Notes: a model not told the origin generated them from the letters alone. DNA of 64,000 nucleotides from Parafannyhessea umbonata (GCF_900105025.1 NZ_LT629759.1:1550001-1614000); one strand, 5' to 3'; positions 25,022-34,283 are shown, counted from the first letter of the stretch. Numbers and translations are program-made.

Positions 25022-26131
25022 CTACTTGTTGTCAGCCTGGAAGGCAACGCTGTAGGTGAAGTTCGCGGGATCGTAGTAGTCCACCGCGTCGCCATCGACC
25101 TCGGCGTAAGGATAGCCAAAGTAGTTGAGGGCGGGACCGGACTGCGCGGGGTTCAGCGTGACGTCGCGACCTTCGGAGAGCTGGACGCGCTCAGAGTCAT
25201 AGCCTCCCCAGTAGTACTCGGCCTTCTCCTTGGTCTCGGCCTGGTCCTTGGTCCAACCGTTCTTGAGGACGGCCTTCAGGACGTCAGCGGGATCGGCGGC
25301 GACCCAGCCGGTGCCCTTGAGGTAGAACTCGGCCCAGCAGTGCTGGTTCTTGGTGATGTCTGCGTCGTTCATGCGGATGCCAAACTGCTCGCGAGCAGGG
25401 ATGCCCACGGCGCGGCAGAGACCGACGAACACGGAGTTGATGTCGGTGCACTTGCCACCCTTCGTGGAGAGCAGCGCGCAGACGTCGCCCTTGCCGCAGC
25501 CTGCAACGGACTCGTCGCGGTTCATGTTGGCGATGATCCAGTCGTAGATGGCGCGTGCCTTCTCAAGATCGGTCTTCTTGCCCTTGACGATCTTGTTGGC
25601 GGCATCCTTCACCTGGTCGTTCACGGGAACGAGCTTGGAGCCCTTCAGAGCCTCCTTCGCGTCCTTCGGCAGCTTGGCGCCGTCGTCCTCCTTCAGCTTC
25701 GGGCGCGTGACCTCCTCGCGGGTGGCGTGGAACGAAAGGTCGGCCTTGCGCGTGGAGGGGTCAGCATCCGAAGCCCACTCGATGTAGAGCATCTTGTTGC
25801 CAAAGGAGTCCTTGTTGATCTTGGCGGTCTTCGCACCAGGGGCGTTGAACTTGACGTCCGTGACCTTCTGATAGTCGTAGTCCTGAGCGACGGGCAGCCA
25901 CACGCGGACCACCTTGCCAGCGTCGTACTTGCTCATGTCGACGGTGGTGGTGACGGTGCCGGAGGTCGTGTTGACCTTCTCCGCCTTCGCGGCAACCGTG
26001 GCCTTGGAGGAGCTGCTCGAGTCGTCCCCCTTCTTGTCCGCGGTCTTGCCGCAGCCGACGCACGCCGCGATGGCAAGCGCCGAGACGCCCATGATCGCAG
26101 CAACCCTCATCGGGCTCTTCGTCTTCTTCAT
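25022..26131 (-). CDS. Transglutaminase-like domain lipoprotein
   Basis: A 369-residue secreted lipoprotein. A signal peptide ends in a lipobox IAAC (Cys24), followed by a Ser/Lys-rich spacer. The transglutaminase-core triad is visible: Cys in TKGGKCTDINSVFVGLC, His in NQHCWAEFY, and Asp in WVAADPAD. Such proteins act on cell-wall or surface peptides as protease or crosslinking folds. It may have been adapted for a protein-modification role outside the cell. It lies downstream of ccdA-tlpA on the same strand with a 134-base gap. Its link to the selenium island, if any, is unclear. Confidence 0.85.
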   Translation of the reverse strand: MKKTKSPMRVAAIMGVSALAIAACVGCGKTADKKGDDSSSSSKATVAAKAEKVNTTSGTVTTTVDMSKYDAGKVVRVWLPVAQDYDYQKVTDVKFNAPGAKTAKINKDSFGNKMLYIEWASDADPSTRKADLSFHATREEVTRPKLKEDDGAKLPKDAKEALKGSKLVPVNDQVKDAANKIVKGKKTDLEKARAIYDWIIANMNRDESVAGCGKGDVCALLSTKGGKCTDINSVFVGLCRAVGIPAREQFGIRMNDADITKNQHCWAEFYLKGTGWVAADPADVLKAVLKNGWTKDQAETKEKAEYYWGGYDSERVQLSEGRDVTLNPAQSGPALNYFGYPYAEVDGDAVDYYDPANFTYSVAFQADNK

Positions 26132-26265
26132 TTCCTCTCCTTACCTTGCTACAGACACTGTTTGGCAACTCTCTATGACACGTCCCTCTCGGAACGTTCA
26201 AAGCATGAACATGCGTCGTCCCTATTTGCGCGCAGAACGACATGCGCGAGCACTGGCGAGAAAAG

Positions 26266-27462
26266 CTACTCCGCGATCTCCGAGATCAGGCTCTCCAGCG
26301 TCTTCACGTCGATCGCGCCAACGCGGACCTTGTGGAGGTCGCCCTCCTTCGTGATGAAGACCGACGTCGGGAATCCCGACACGCCGATGTAGTTGCTGAG
26401 CGAGCCGTTCGTGTCCATGAGGACGGGAATCTGCACGTCGTTCTCCTTCGCCCACTTCACGAAGTCCTCGGGGCTCCTCTCTCCATAGAAGCCCGGCACC
26501 ACCACGGACACGACCTTCACGTCGCCCTTCTTCTCGTGCTCCTTGTAGACCTTGGTCAGCTGCCCAAGGTCCTGCACGCAGCTCGTGCACCAGCTGCCCC
26601 AGAACTCGAAGTAGACGGGCTCGCCCTTGTAGTCGCTCAGGCGCACCTTGTTGCCGTCAAGATCGGTCAGGACCACGTTCTTCCACGCGGTCGAAACGTC
26701 GCTCACGTCGGCATCTCCCGCCTTCGCGGTTCCCTGGGCGTCTGCCACAAGGGCCGCGTCATCCTGGGCGCTCTGCACCCGTGCGGCCTTGTTCGCGTTC
26801 ACAAGGCCGGTGACCTGGTTCAGGATCATCCACAGGCCCATGACGGCAATCAGGGCGCCACCTATCTTCTGGATGACGGGGGTGTACTTGTTGAGCTTGC
26901 GCAAGTGCCTCAGGGCAAAGTCGGACGCAAGCGTGATGACCACAAACGGGATGCACATGCCCAGCGAGTACGTCAACAGCAGCGCGCCACCTGCGGCGAC
27001 GTTGCCCTGGTCGGCGGCAAGCGCGAGGATGCTTCCCAGGATGGGGCCGACGCACGGGGTCCAGCCAAACGAGAACGCAAGACCAAGCACAAACGCACTC
27101 GCAACGCCCTTTACCTTGATGTTCGTCATGTTCGCGCGACGCTCGCGCATCAGGAACGGAATGCGCAGAACACCGGCAAGGTACAGGCCGAACACGAAGA
27201 TCAAGAGGCCGAGCGCGATGTTCACGTACGGGTTGCTGGTGACCGCACCAAACGATGCCGCCCCAAGCCCCAGCATCACGAACACGAACGAGATGCCAAG
27301 CACAAACGCGACCGTGTTGGCCACGCGCTTGCCCAGCGACATGGACTCGCCGGCGTCAGTGGTGAGTATTCCCACGTAGACGGGCAGAAGCGGAAGCACG
27401 CAGGGCGAGAAGAACGAAAGTAGGCCGGCTGCGGCGGCAGAGGCGAACGCACCAAATCCCAA
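26266..27462 (-). CDS. CcdA (DsbD-like) transmembrane electron carrier fused to TlpA-type thioredoxin
   Basis: A 398-residue fusion. The N-terminal 220 residues are a six-helix CcdA domain with the redox cysteines in FFSPCVLPLLP and FGWTPCVGPILG. The C-terminal part, after a linker, is an extracytoplasmic TlpA/ResA-like thioredoxin domain with active site WCTSC and the cis-Pro loop SGFPTSVF. It carries reducing equivalents from cytoplasmic thioredoxin to the outside, for repair of exported thiols or for peroxide/methionine sulfoxide reduction. Translation starts at a TTG (27462) behind TTAGGAG. Its promoter carries the island palindrome. Confidence 0.9.
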   Translation of the reverse strand: MGFGAFASAAAAGLLSFFSPCVLPLLPVYVGILTTDAGESMSLGKRVANTVAFVLGISFVFVMLGLGAASFGAVTSNPYVNIALGLLIFVFGLYLAGVLRIPFLMRERRANMTNIKVKGVASAFVLGLAFSFGWTPCVGPILGSILALAADQGNVAAGGALLLTYSLGMCIPFVVITLASDFALRHLRKLNKYTPVIQKIGGALIAVMGLWMILNQVTGLVNANKAARVQSAQDDAALVADAQGTAKAGDADVSDVSTAWKNVVLTDLDGNKVRLSDYKGEPVYFEFWGSWCTSCVQDLGQLTKVYKEHEKKGDVKVVSVVVPGFYGERSPEDFVKWAKENDVQIPVLMDTNGSLSNYIGVSGFPTSVFITKEGDLHKVRVGAIDVKTLESLISEIAE

Positions 27463-27545
27463 GGGCAGCTCCTAACGGGGTCACAAACGATTTACGTTGG
27501 GGGCACGCAGGCTGGTTCTTCTCCCCCATTAATTAAGGTTTCGTT

Positions 27546-27574
27546 ATATTATCGTGTTCATATTATATTTGCAA
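27546..27574 (-). promoter_or_regulatory. ccdA-tlpA promoter with palindromic operator
   Basis: TTGCAA (-35), a 17-base spacer and TAATAT (-10) read toward the CcdA-TlpA gene. TTATCGTGTTCA (27549-27560), a copy of the island palindrome, overlaps the -10 and the adjacent spacer, the same geometry as at selC and selD. Confidence 0.6.
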
Positions 27575-27726
27575 CAAATATTTTGGGAGTCTGTCAGGTA
27601 CATATATCTTTCCCAACGCGCCCGTCATCGACAGGCTCGCACGAAAGCCACCTCTTGTCGCGCCCGCGTCGCTCTCCCACTACGACCGCCGCGGCCACGG
27701 CGCCATTTCGGCAGGCCGAAATGGCC

Positions 27727-29790
27727 TCACGCCTCCCGCATCCTGAGCAGGTGCTCCTCAAGCTGACGGTCGACCGCAAAGAGGTAGAGGCCGTGCACGC
27801 CGCGCTTGAGAAGGACGTTGAGCTCGTGCCGCAGGTTTTCCTTGGGCGCATCGCTGCCGTCGACGGCCTGGTAGTTGCGGCTCTTGGAGGGGTCGAACTC
27901 CAGGTGCCCGTCACGCCAGCAGACCGAAGGCCCAATGATCACGCCCGCAAAGTTGAGGTCGAAGCCCTGGATGGTGTAGATGGAGCCGCATTCGTTAAGC
28001 GTGTGGGGCTGCTCCGCCCACGCCTTGCCCTTCTCGCCCGCCGCCTCCCGAGCGTCGTGGGGCTCCGTCTGGTAGTTCCAAGGCATATGGAAGTAGTCGC
28101 CGGCCCCGCCGGAGGCGACGGCAGCCTGCACCTCGGGCGGAAGCGACCCGTCATCCTCCCCAAAGGCAACCCACTCGCTGTGCTCGCGGAAGATCTGGAC
28201 CTCCCACGCCCCGGACTTCGGCTTCCTCTTGCTCGAGAACGGCCAGTCGTACGTGGCCAGCACGCGCGAGAGCCCGTGGGACTCGGCATCCACGATCTTG
28301 CCGCTCCCCTCGTCAAACGTGAGCGCCTTCTCTTGTATGGCGGACTGCAGCTCAAAGGGGGTTTCGAACACCTTTATCTGGTAGGGCTCATGCCCCTCGC
28401 GCGGCGGGTCCGTGGGGATGCGCCCGATGCCGCGACCGTTTGCGAAGTCGTCGATCCACCGGACCACCTCGTCGCAGGCGTCGATCCTGAACTGCTGTCG
28501 CAGCAGCAGGTTTGTCACGTGGAGGTCGAAGCCGCACAGACGGGCATCCCTGCGCGGGCACTCCGCCAAGCCATCGGCAAAGCGACCACTGGGAAACAGC
28601 GCCGCCCGCATGGCGGGGGCAAGCTCCTGGGACTTGCGAAGCACCTGCTCCAGGTCGTACACCGCTATGACCACGCGGGCCCTACGCATGATGTCCACCA
28701 GCATGTTGCGCGAGCCGCGGTACGCCTGGCTGCCCTGGTTGAGCAGCAGGTGCGCCTCGTCTATCAGCGCCACGTCCACGGGATCCGCGGGATGGTCCTG
28801 CCTGTCGAGGCCCTTCCCGTACCCGCCCTTGCTGTGGGTGTTTATGAACGATGCCGGCTTGAAGACGATCTTGCCAGGCTTGTTCTGAAGGCCGAGCCGC
28901 ACCATGATCTGGTTGTAGACGGTAAGCTGCTCGTCGTGGTTGACGATCAGACTCGCACTGATGGGATGGCCATCAGAACCCAGCTCGTTCATGATTCGCA
29001 GGAACAGGTGGCTCAGGAGCACGGTCTTGCCGGTGCCAGCCAGCCCCTCCACGATCATGAGCTCGCCCTTCCGCACCGCAGGCTCGCCATTGTTGCCCGC
29101 GACGTCCCCAGTGGGACGCGCGTCTTGCAGCGTCTGCCCGAGGCGCGCGATTATCTTGCCCTCCACCACAAGCTGCTCCGGTCCCAGGGCGTGAAACGGT
29201 GACGCCTTGAAGATGGCGGAGTCCCTGATGGCCGCCTCCGCAAGAAAGAGCTGCGGCCGGTACCTGTTGAGTCGCCGCCACACGCCGGAGGTGATCGCGG
29301 GCAGGTCGGCCTTGGTGTAATAGTCATCCTGCGGATTGCCCCGCCCGTTGACCAGCGTGATGTGCTTCGCGCCCGAGGCAAGCAGGTAGCTCAGGAAGGT
29401 GTTCTCGAGGTCGAGCGTAAGCGACTTGTTGAAGTGGTCTTGCCCGATGACCAGCATCCTCGAGTCGCCCTCGTTAAGCTGGCGCCAGGCGTTGCGCGCC
29501 GCCTCCGAGCGATAGGTCTTCTCGTCCGAATAATGCTCCCTGGTCCTCCGCGCGATGGAGTTGGTCTCGCCAACGTACAGGAGGTACTCCTCACGGACCT
29601 CGTGCTTTGTCTGATGTCGCACCTGACGCCTGATGATGTAGACCGTGGGGTACGTCTTGAGCAGCTCGCGGCCTTCGGGAGTGAGCTCCCGGTCATCAAT
29701 TTGGGAATCTACTCCGTCGAGCGCCTCCTCCACGAGGCCGCCCTCTTCGCGAAAGGGCACGTCCACGATGACTGACGGCGCCAGCGACAT
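27727..29790 (-). CDS. GIY-YIG nuclease domain fused to DUF2075 superfamily-1 helicase
   Basis: A 687-residue protein. Residues 45-140 form a GIY-YIG-like nuclease module (TVYIIRR at 49-55, LLYVGETNSIARRTREHY at 70-87). From about residue 245 a DUF2075 / Schlafen-type helicase begins, with Walker A GLAGTGKTVLL, Walker B ALIDEAHLLL and late helicase motifs such as QGFDLNFAGVIIGP. This pairing of nuclease and helicase is typical of candidate defence or nucleic-acid quality-control proteins. It is a single gene with its own ribosome site (GAGGT) and no restriction or toxin genes nearby. Function unproven. Confidence 0.8.
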   Translation of the reverse strand: MSLAPSVIVDVPFREEGGLVEEALDGVDSQIDDRELTPEGRELLKTYPTVYIIRRQVRHQTKHEVREEYLLYVGETNSIARRTREHYSDEKTYRSEAARNAWRQLNEGDSRMLVIGQDHFNKSLTLDLENTFLSYLLASGAKHITLVNGRGNPQDDYYTKADLPAITSGVWRRLNRYRPQLFLAEAAIRDSAIFKASPFHALGPEQLVVEGKIIARLGQTLQDARPTGDVAGNNGEPAVRKGELMIVEGLAGTGKTVLLSHLFLRIMNELGSDGHPISASLIVNHDEQLTVYNQIMVRLGLQNKPGKIVFKPASFINTHSKGGYGKGLDRQDHPADPVDVALIDEAHLLLNQGSQAYRGSRNMLVDIMRRARVVIAVYDLEQVLRKSQELAPAMRAALFPSGRFADGLAECPRRDARLCGFDLHVTNLLLRQQFRIDACDEVVRWIDDFANGRGIGRIPTDPPREGHEPYQIKVFETPFELQSAIQEKALTFDEGSGKIVDAESHGLSRVLATYDWPFSSKRKPKSGAWEVQIFREHSEWVAFGEDDGSLPPEVQAAVASGGAGDYFHMPWNYQTEPHDAREAAGEKGKAWAEQPHTLNECGSIYTIQGFDLNFAGVIIGPSVCWRDGHLEFDPSKSRNYQAVDGSDAPKENLRHELNVLLKRGVHGLYLFAVDRQLEEHLLRMREA

Positions 29791-29979
29791 CCGCTACCTC
29801 GCAATCTACCTCCATGCGTTGCCAGACAACAGCATACTTCCAATGTCCTTTTCATGGGGAGAAGGACCGCCTTCGGTCGTGACGGTCGCATCGGGTGCGC
29901 AAGCGCTATTATTATTGCGCGCTATTTGATTGTTCGCTATGCATCAAGCACGGCATAGTCGATTGGAACGGGGCATGCA

Positions 29980-31059
29980 GTGAGACTTGCGTGGAAGGAA
30001 CTGACATACAACTGGAAGAAGTACCTGCTGGTAGAGGTCATCGTAATCCTGATGACGTTCATGGTGCTCTTCCTTTCTGGACTCGTGAGCGGCCTGGGAA
30101 GGGCGGTGTCCTCCGGAATCGAGAGCATGGACGCCAGCGCCTTCGTGCTGGGCAAGGATTCCGAGAGGCTCATCACCGTATCGAGCCTGACGGACGCCCA
30201 GTACAAGAAGCTGCAGGACGAGTACGGAAGTCGGCAGACGCCGCTTGACATCCAGCGCGCCTACCTGCAGAAGGCGTCCAGCGACAAGAAGATCGACGTC
30301 ACGTACTTTGGCATCGACCCCGCGGGGTTCCTTGCGCCCAAGACGTACGCGGGCAAGGGCCTCTCCGCAGGAAAGGGCGAGGTCATTCTCGACGACGCCT
30401 TCCAGGATAAGGGCATCAAGCTGGGCGACACCGTCGAGGACTCGTCCTCGGGCGTGAAGCTTAAGGTCGTCGGGTTCACGAAGGACAAGATGTACGGACA
30501 CGTATCTGTGGCGTACGTCTCTGTGGATACGTTCGACGCCATGGGCGAGAAGGGCAACCCCATGTACCAGAAGGCCGTGCACGCCGTCGCGATCAGCGGC
30601 AGGCTCGCGGCCCACGTAAAGGGAACCGAAAGCTACACCAAGGCGCAGATCGTGGAGGCACTTCCCGGCTACAAGGCGGAGCAGATGACCATCACCATGG
30701 TCGAGTGGCTGCTCGTGGCCATAACCGCCGTGATCATCGGCGTGTTCTTCTTCGTGATCAACATGCAGAAAGAGCAAGAGTTTGGCGTAATGAAAGCCAT
30801 CGGCACCAGCACAGCCAAGATCTCTTGCACCATCGTGAGCCAGGTGTTCCTGATCGCGGCGCTCGGCGCAGCCATCGCTTGCGGCCTCGCCACCGCCATG
30901 AGCGCGGCGCTACCGGCCTCCATGCCGTTCTACCTCGTACCCGCCCAAGTGGCCGTTGTGCTGGTGGCATTTGTGGCGATTTCGATCCTAAGCAGCCTGG
31001 CATCCGTCGCCCGCGTGACGCGAATTGACCCGGCCAAGGTCATCGGGGGTGATTTCTAG
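29980..31059 (+). CDS. ABC transporter permease, MacB/FtsX-type
   Basis: A 359-residue membrane protein: an N-terminal transmembrane helix (about 16-38), a large extracytoplasmic domain (about 45-230), and three C-terminal helices of the FtsX/MacB core (QEFGVMKAIGTSTAKI is the coupling helix). It starts at GTG 29980 and ends in TAGTG, overlapping the ATPase start. The pair probably exports a lipid, peptide or antimicrobial rather than importing, because no binding protein is present. Confidence 0.85.
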   Translation: MRLAWKELTYNWKKYLLVEVIVILMTFMVLFLSGLVSGLGRAVSSGIESMDASAFVLGKDSERLITVSSLTDAQYKKLQDEYGSRQTPLDIQRAYLQKASSDKKIDVTYFGIDPAGFLAPKTYAGKGLSAGKGEVILDDAFQDKGIKLGDTVEDSSSGVKLKVVGFTKDKMYGHVSVAYVSVDTFDAMGEKGNPMYQKAVHAVAISGRLAAHVKGTESYTKAQIVEALPGYKAEQMTITMVEWLLVAITAVIIGVFFFVINMQKEQEFGVMKAIGTSTAKISCTIVSQVFLIAALGAAIACGLATAMSAALPASMPFYLVPAQVAVVLVAFVAISILSSLASVARVTRIDPAKVIGGDF

Positions 31060-31718
31060 TGAGCGAGACGATACTGGGCATGAGCGGCATCGTGAAGTCG
31101 TATGCCGACGGAGAAGAGCAGCGGTGCGTGCTAGACCACGTTGATCTAAGCGTTGGCGCAGGCGAGCTCGTAGCCATAGTGGGACCTTCGGGAAGCGGCA
31201 AGTCCACCCTGCTCAACATCGCGGGCATGATGCTTTCCCCGGACGAGGGTGACGTCGCCATCTGCGGACGCGCCGTCTCGCACCTGCCGCAGCGCGCGTG
31301 GACGAAGCTACGCCGCGAGCAGATCGGCTTCATCTTCCAGAACCACCAGCTCCTACCCTACCTCACGGCAGAGGAGCAGCTCACCGTGATGCTAGGGGCA
31401 GATCGCAACGCCACACGCGAGCTCTTTGGGGAGCTGGGCATCGCCAACGTCGCCACAAAGCACCCCGCGCAGCTATCTGGTGGAGAAAGGCAGCGCGTTG
31501 CAATCGCCCGTGCCTTCGCCACCAACGCGAGGCTCATTCTGGCAGACGAGCCCACGGCCTCCCTCGACTCCGAAAGGGGCAGGCAGGTGGTGCAGATGAT
31601 CCGGCAAGAGACGCACCAGCGCAACAAGGCCGCCGTCATGGTGACGCACGACCAGCGCGTGCTCGACCTGGTGGACAGGGTCTTCCGGATGGAGGATGGC
31701 AAGCTGATCGCCGCCTAG
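31059..31718 (+). CDS. ABC transporter ATP-binding protein, LolD/MacB-type
   Basis: A 219-residue ATPase. It has Walker A GPSGSGKST, a Q-loop in FIFQNHQLLP, the signature LSGGERQRVAIARA, Walker B LILADEPTASLD and an H-loop in VMVTHDQRV. It partners the preceding permease; the GTG start overlaps the permease stop by one base, showing coupling. It is followed by a strong terminator. Confidence 0.92.
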   Translation: MSETILGMSGIVKSYADGEEQRCVLDHVDLSVGAGELVAIVGPSGSGKSTLLNIAGMMLSPDEGDVAICGRAVSHLPQRAWTKLRREQIGFIFQNHQLLPYLTAEEQLTVMLGADRNATRELFGELGIANVATKHPAQLSGGERQRVAIARAFATNARLILADEPTASLDSERGRQVVQMIRQETHQRNKAAVMVTHDQRVLDLVDRVFRMEDGKLIAA

Positions 31719-31788
31719 GAAACGACAGCGGTACAGGAGCGAAGGTCTCCTCGCACGGCAAACTGCAGCTGATACGGCGTTCGCCTCT

Positions 31789-31818
31789 GGCGGGTCCCAG
31801 TACGGGACCCGCCTTTCT
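31789..31818 (+). terminator. Rho-independent terminator of the MacB-type ABC operon
   Basis: GGCGGGTCCC and GGGACCCGCC arms with a 5-base loop are followed by TTTCTT. Confidence 0.88.
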
Positions 31819-31859
31819 TGCATGCGCGCGAGGGTAATGTCAGGCGGAGTTGGACCCGC

Positions 31860-32585
31860 CTACAGTTCGCGACGGGCGAACGCGCGACGCGCCACCACAA
31901 GCGCCAGCAGGTACGCACAAACGCTCCCCGCAAGCCACGCTAGTACAAACAGCGCCGTGGCAAATGGGCTGGGCATGGCGGGGCCACCATTCGCATCCAT
32001 CATGGCGACGCCGGATCCCGTAAGCCCCACTAGCGCGATAACCACCATAAGCGCTGGTACAAGCCCCATAACACGGCCACGGCGCGCGCCCATGGCGAAG
32101 TAGACCGCCATCTGGAAGCCCGTTACCACAAGCATGACCATCGCATCAAGGCACACGCCCACCACAAGGTCCGAGCTCAGGCGCCACGTGCCAAACGCCT
32201 GTGGCGCAAGGCGCGTGAGGGCCGTAACCGCCACGCCCACGAGTGCGCCCGCAAGAGTGGCTACCGGCACCATAACCGCAGCCAGGAGAAAGCGCGAACC
32301 CACCAGCTGCGCCCGCGTTGCGGGCAGGCACAGCCGGGCCTCCTGCCAGCCGTCGGCCTCATCAGCGTAAAAGAGCCCCGTCATGCCGCCTACCGCCAGA
32401 ATTCCCGGCGCCATGCACGCGAACGTGTTCACGAGCATGGTGGCATCAAGGTTACGAACGCCGTCTGCGGATCCCAGGACCACCGGTATCGACACAATCA
32501 GCATCACCAGCAGCATGGACTTGAGGCTGGCACGAAGGTTTGACCTCATGTAGCACCAGTCGCAGTACAGATACGCCTTGCTCAT
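31860..32585 (-). CDS. ABC-2 type transporter permease
   Basis: A 241-residue protein with six predicted membrane helices spread over its length, typical of the small ABC-2 permeases regulated by YtrA-type GntR proteins. Its start overlaps the ATPase stop by one base (TGATG). The three-gene operon reads GntR, ATPase, permease. The likely role is export of a drug, bacteriocin or lipid intermediate. Confidence 0.78.
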   Translation of the reverse strand: MSKAYLYCDWCYMRSNLRASLKSMLLVMLIVSIPVVLGSADGVRNLDATMLVNTFACMAPGILAVGGMTGLFYADEADGWQEARLCLPATRAQLVGSRFLLAAVMVPVATLAGALVGVAVTALTRLAPQAFGTWRLSSDLVVGVCLDAMVMLVVTGFQMAVYFAMGARRGRVMGLVPALMVVIALVGLTGSGVAMMDANGGPAMPSPFATALFVLAWLAGSVCAYLLALVVARRAFARREL

Positions 32586-33583
32586 CACAGGCTCCTTCCC
32601 AGGACGACCAGCCGCATCACGTCTTCTATCGCAGCACGGTCGCACACCATGTCGGGGTACGCGCGAACGAACGCAGCGCGGTCGGGCACCAGCACCTCGC
32701 TCGCACCGGCAAGCCCGTCTTCGCGCACGCGCAGTTCCCCGCGCGGCACAATCCCCTCGTCCAGCACGCGCTCCAGTTGGGCGGGCAGCAGCCGCGCCAC
32801 GCCCATCACGTCGGTAAGCTCATCCTTCTCGGCCGAAAGGATTACCTGTCCCTCGTCCACAATCACGATGTAATCTGCCAGGCGCTCCAAATCGCCCGTG
32901 ATGTGAGACGACACCAACACGGAGCAATCCGGATGCGCGGCCATGTGCTCGCGCAGCATCTGCAGCAGCTCGTCGCGAACGATGGGGTCAAGGCCAGCCG
33001 TGGGCTCATCCAGTACCAGCAGGTCCGCACCCGTGGCAAGACATGCCGCAAGCTGCAGCTTCATGCCTTGCCCGCGCGAGAGGTCGCCCACGCGCAACCC
33101 CGCCGAGACCGGCCGGTGCGCGCCCTCGGGTTGGTGCATGATGTCCATGCGGTCGAGAAGAGCCTCGAACGCGGCGTGGTCGAACGTCGGGTACGAAAGC
33201 GTGTACACGGTCGCTACCTCGCCAATCGTGAGATAGCCGGGATACGGGCACACGGCCGCGACCGTGGCCGTACGCATGCGCGCCCGAGCGTGCGCCTCCT
33301 GCCCCGCCGCAGTCACGTCTTGTCCAAACAGCACAACAGAGCCCCTGTCAGGCCTCGCCGTGCCAAGTGCCAGGCGCATGAGCGTCGTCTTGCCGGCACC
33401 GTTTCTTCCCACGAGTCCCACGACTGAGCCGCAGGGAACCGAAAGGCAGACATCCCGCACGGCAAAGTCGTCAAAGCCTTTTGCAACGTGGCGCAGCTCC
33501 AACGCTGCGGGTTCGCCGGACGGCTCCATGGTGCGGTACGGACGCCCCATGGTCGCCTCGCGTTCCTTCGTTACCGCGCCCAT
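32585..33583 (-). CDS. ABC transporter ATP-binding protein (YtrB/BcrA-type)
   Basis: A 332-residue ATPase with Walker A VGRNGAGKTT, a degenerate signature (LSRGQGMKLQLAACL in place of LSGGQ) and Walker B LLVLDEPTAGLDP. The C-terminal 90 residues are a variable domain. The start ATG at 33583 lies inside the 3' end of the GntR gene behind GGAGGAG. It forms an exporter with the next gene. Confidence 0.88.
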   Translation of the reverse strand: MGAVTKEREATMGRPYRTMEPSGEPAALELRHVAKGFDDFAVRDVCLSVPCGSVVGLVGRNGAGKTTLMRLALGTARPDRGSVVLFGQDVTAAGQEAHARARMRTATVAAVCPYPGYLTIGEVATVYTLSYPTFDHAAFEALLDRMDIMHQPEGAHRPVSAGLRVGDLSRGQGMKLQLAACLATGADLLVLDEPTAGLDPIVRDELLQMLREHMAAHPDCSVLVSSHITGDLERLADYIVIVDEGQVILSAEKDELTDVMGVARLLPAQLERVLDEGIVPRGELRVREDGLAGASEVLVPDRAAFVRAYPDMVCDRAAIEDVMRLVVLGRSL

Positions 33584-33957
33584 CGCTCCTCCTCCAGCTC
33601 GAGGTCGAGCATCTCGTGCAGCTCTTCCTTCCCGATGCCTGCCAGGCGTGCGTCCTCCACGGCCTTCGCGAGCGACGCCTCAACCTGCCGCAGGCGCTCC
33701 TCGCGCAGCAGCTCAAGGTTGTCCCCCGCCACGTAACTCCCCTTGCCGGGCACGGTACAGATGAAACCCTGGGCCTCAAGGTCCGCATACGCACGCTTTG
33801 TGGTGATTGCGCTTATGCGCAGCTCTGCTGCCAGTGCGCGGATTGATGGCAGCTGTTGGCCGGCCACAAGCTCGCCAGACATGATGAGCGAGCGAACTTG
33901 CGACGCCACCTGCTCGTAAATCGGCTTGTCCGAAGAGTTCGATATGACAATCTGCAC
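33571..33957 (-). CDS. YtrA-subfamily GntR regulator
   Basis: A 128-residue regulator: a winged helix (PIYEQVASQVRSLIMSGELVAGQQLPSIRALAAELRIS...) and a short C-terminal dimerisation helix instead of a ligand domain, which is the YtrA pattern. It starts at a GTG (33957) behind GGGGAGG, preferred over a longer ATG frame lacking homology. As first gene of the operon it probably represses its own ABC exporter. Confidence 0.87.
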   Translation of the reverse strand: MQIVISNSSDKPIYEQVASQVRSLIMSGELVAGQQLPSIRALAAELRISAITTKRAYADLEAQGFICTVPGKGSYVAGDNLELLREERLRQVEASLAKAVEDARLAGIGKEELHEMLDLELEEERWAR

Positions 33958-34040
33958 GCGCGCCTCCCCTCTTTCACGAAACTTCCGCCCAAGCTCCCAC
34001 GCGACCCCACAGGGTCGCAACCATTGTACTCAAGCGGGTA

Positions 34041-34064
34041 TACTGTATATATCGTATATATACG
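34041..34064 (-). promoter_or_regulatory. AT-rich repeated site upstream of the YtrA operon
   Basis: GTATATAT occurs twice, nine bases apart (34045-34052 and 34054-34061), inside a long alternating TA stretch in an otherwise GC-rich region. It may contain the promoter and the GntR operator. Confidence 0.45.
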
Positions 34065-34165
34065 CTATTGTCAATGGAGAAGCCTCGGACGTCGCACGTC
34101 GTACCCGACTCCGCTTGGGCACGCTCCTCGCGCCGCACCGTCCGCCAGTGCCGCAAGTCACAAAA

Positions 34166-34283
34166 CGCGGGGCGAGAAGGACGCGACCACCGTGGCAGCA
34201 CGTACTTCTCGCCCCGCGACACACAACGCTGTGGGCGCGAATCTTTACCTTGTCTGGAGTTAGATCTTTACCTTGTCTGGAGT
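34166..34283. repeat. Inverted repeat built from GGGCGAGAAG plus a 20-bp direct repeat
   Basis: Arms CGCGGGGCGAGAAG (34166-34179) and CTTCTCGCCCCGCG (34205-34218) pair perfectly over 14 bases around a 25-base loop. A 20-base direct repeat beginning ATCTTTACC and ending GGAGT follows at 34241-34260 and 34264-34283, three bases apart, with its second copy ending next to the stop of the membrane gene at 34287. These fill most of the 329-base gap between the GntR gene and that stop; nothing else is seen there apart from the AT-rich site. Confidence 0.7.
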
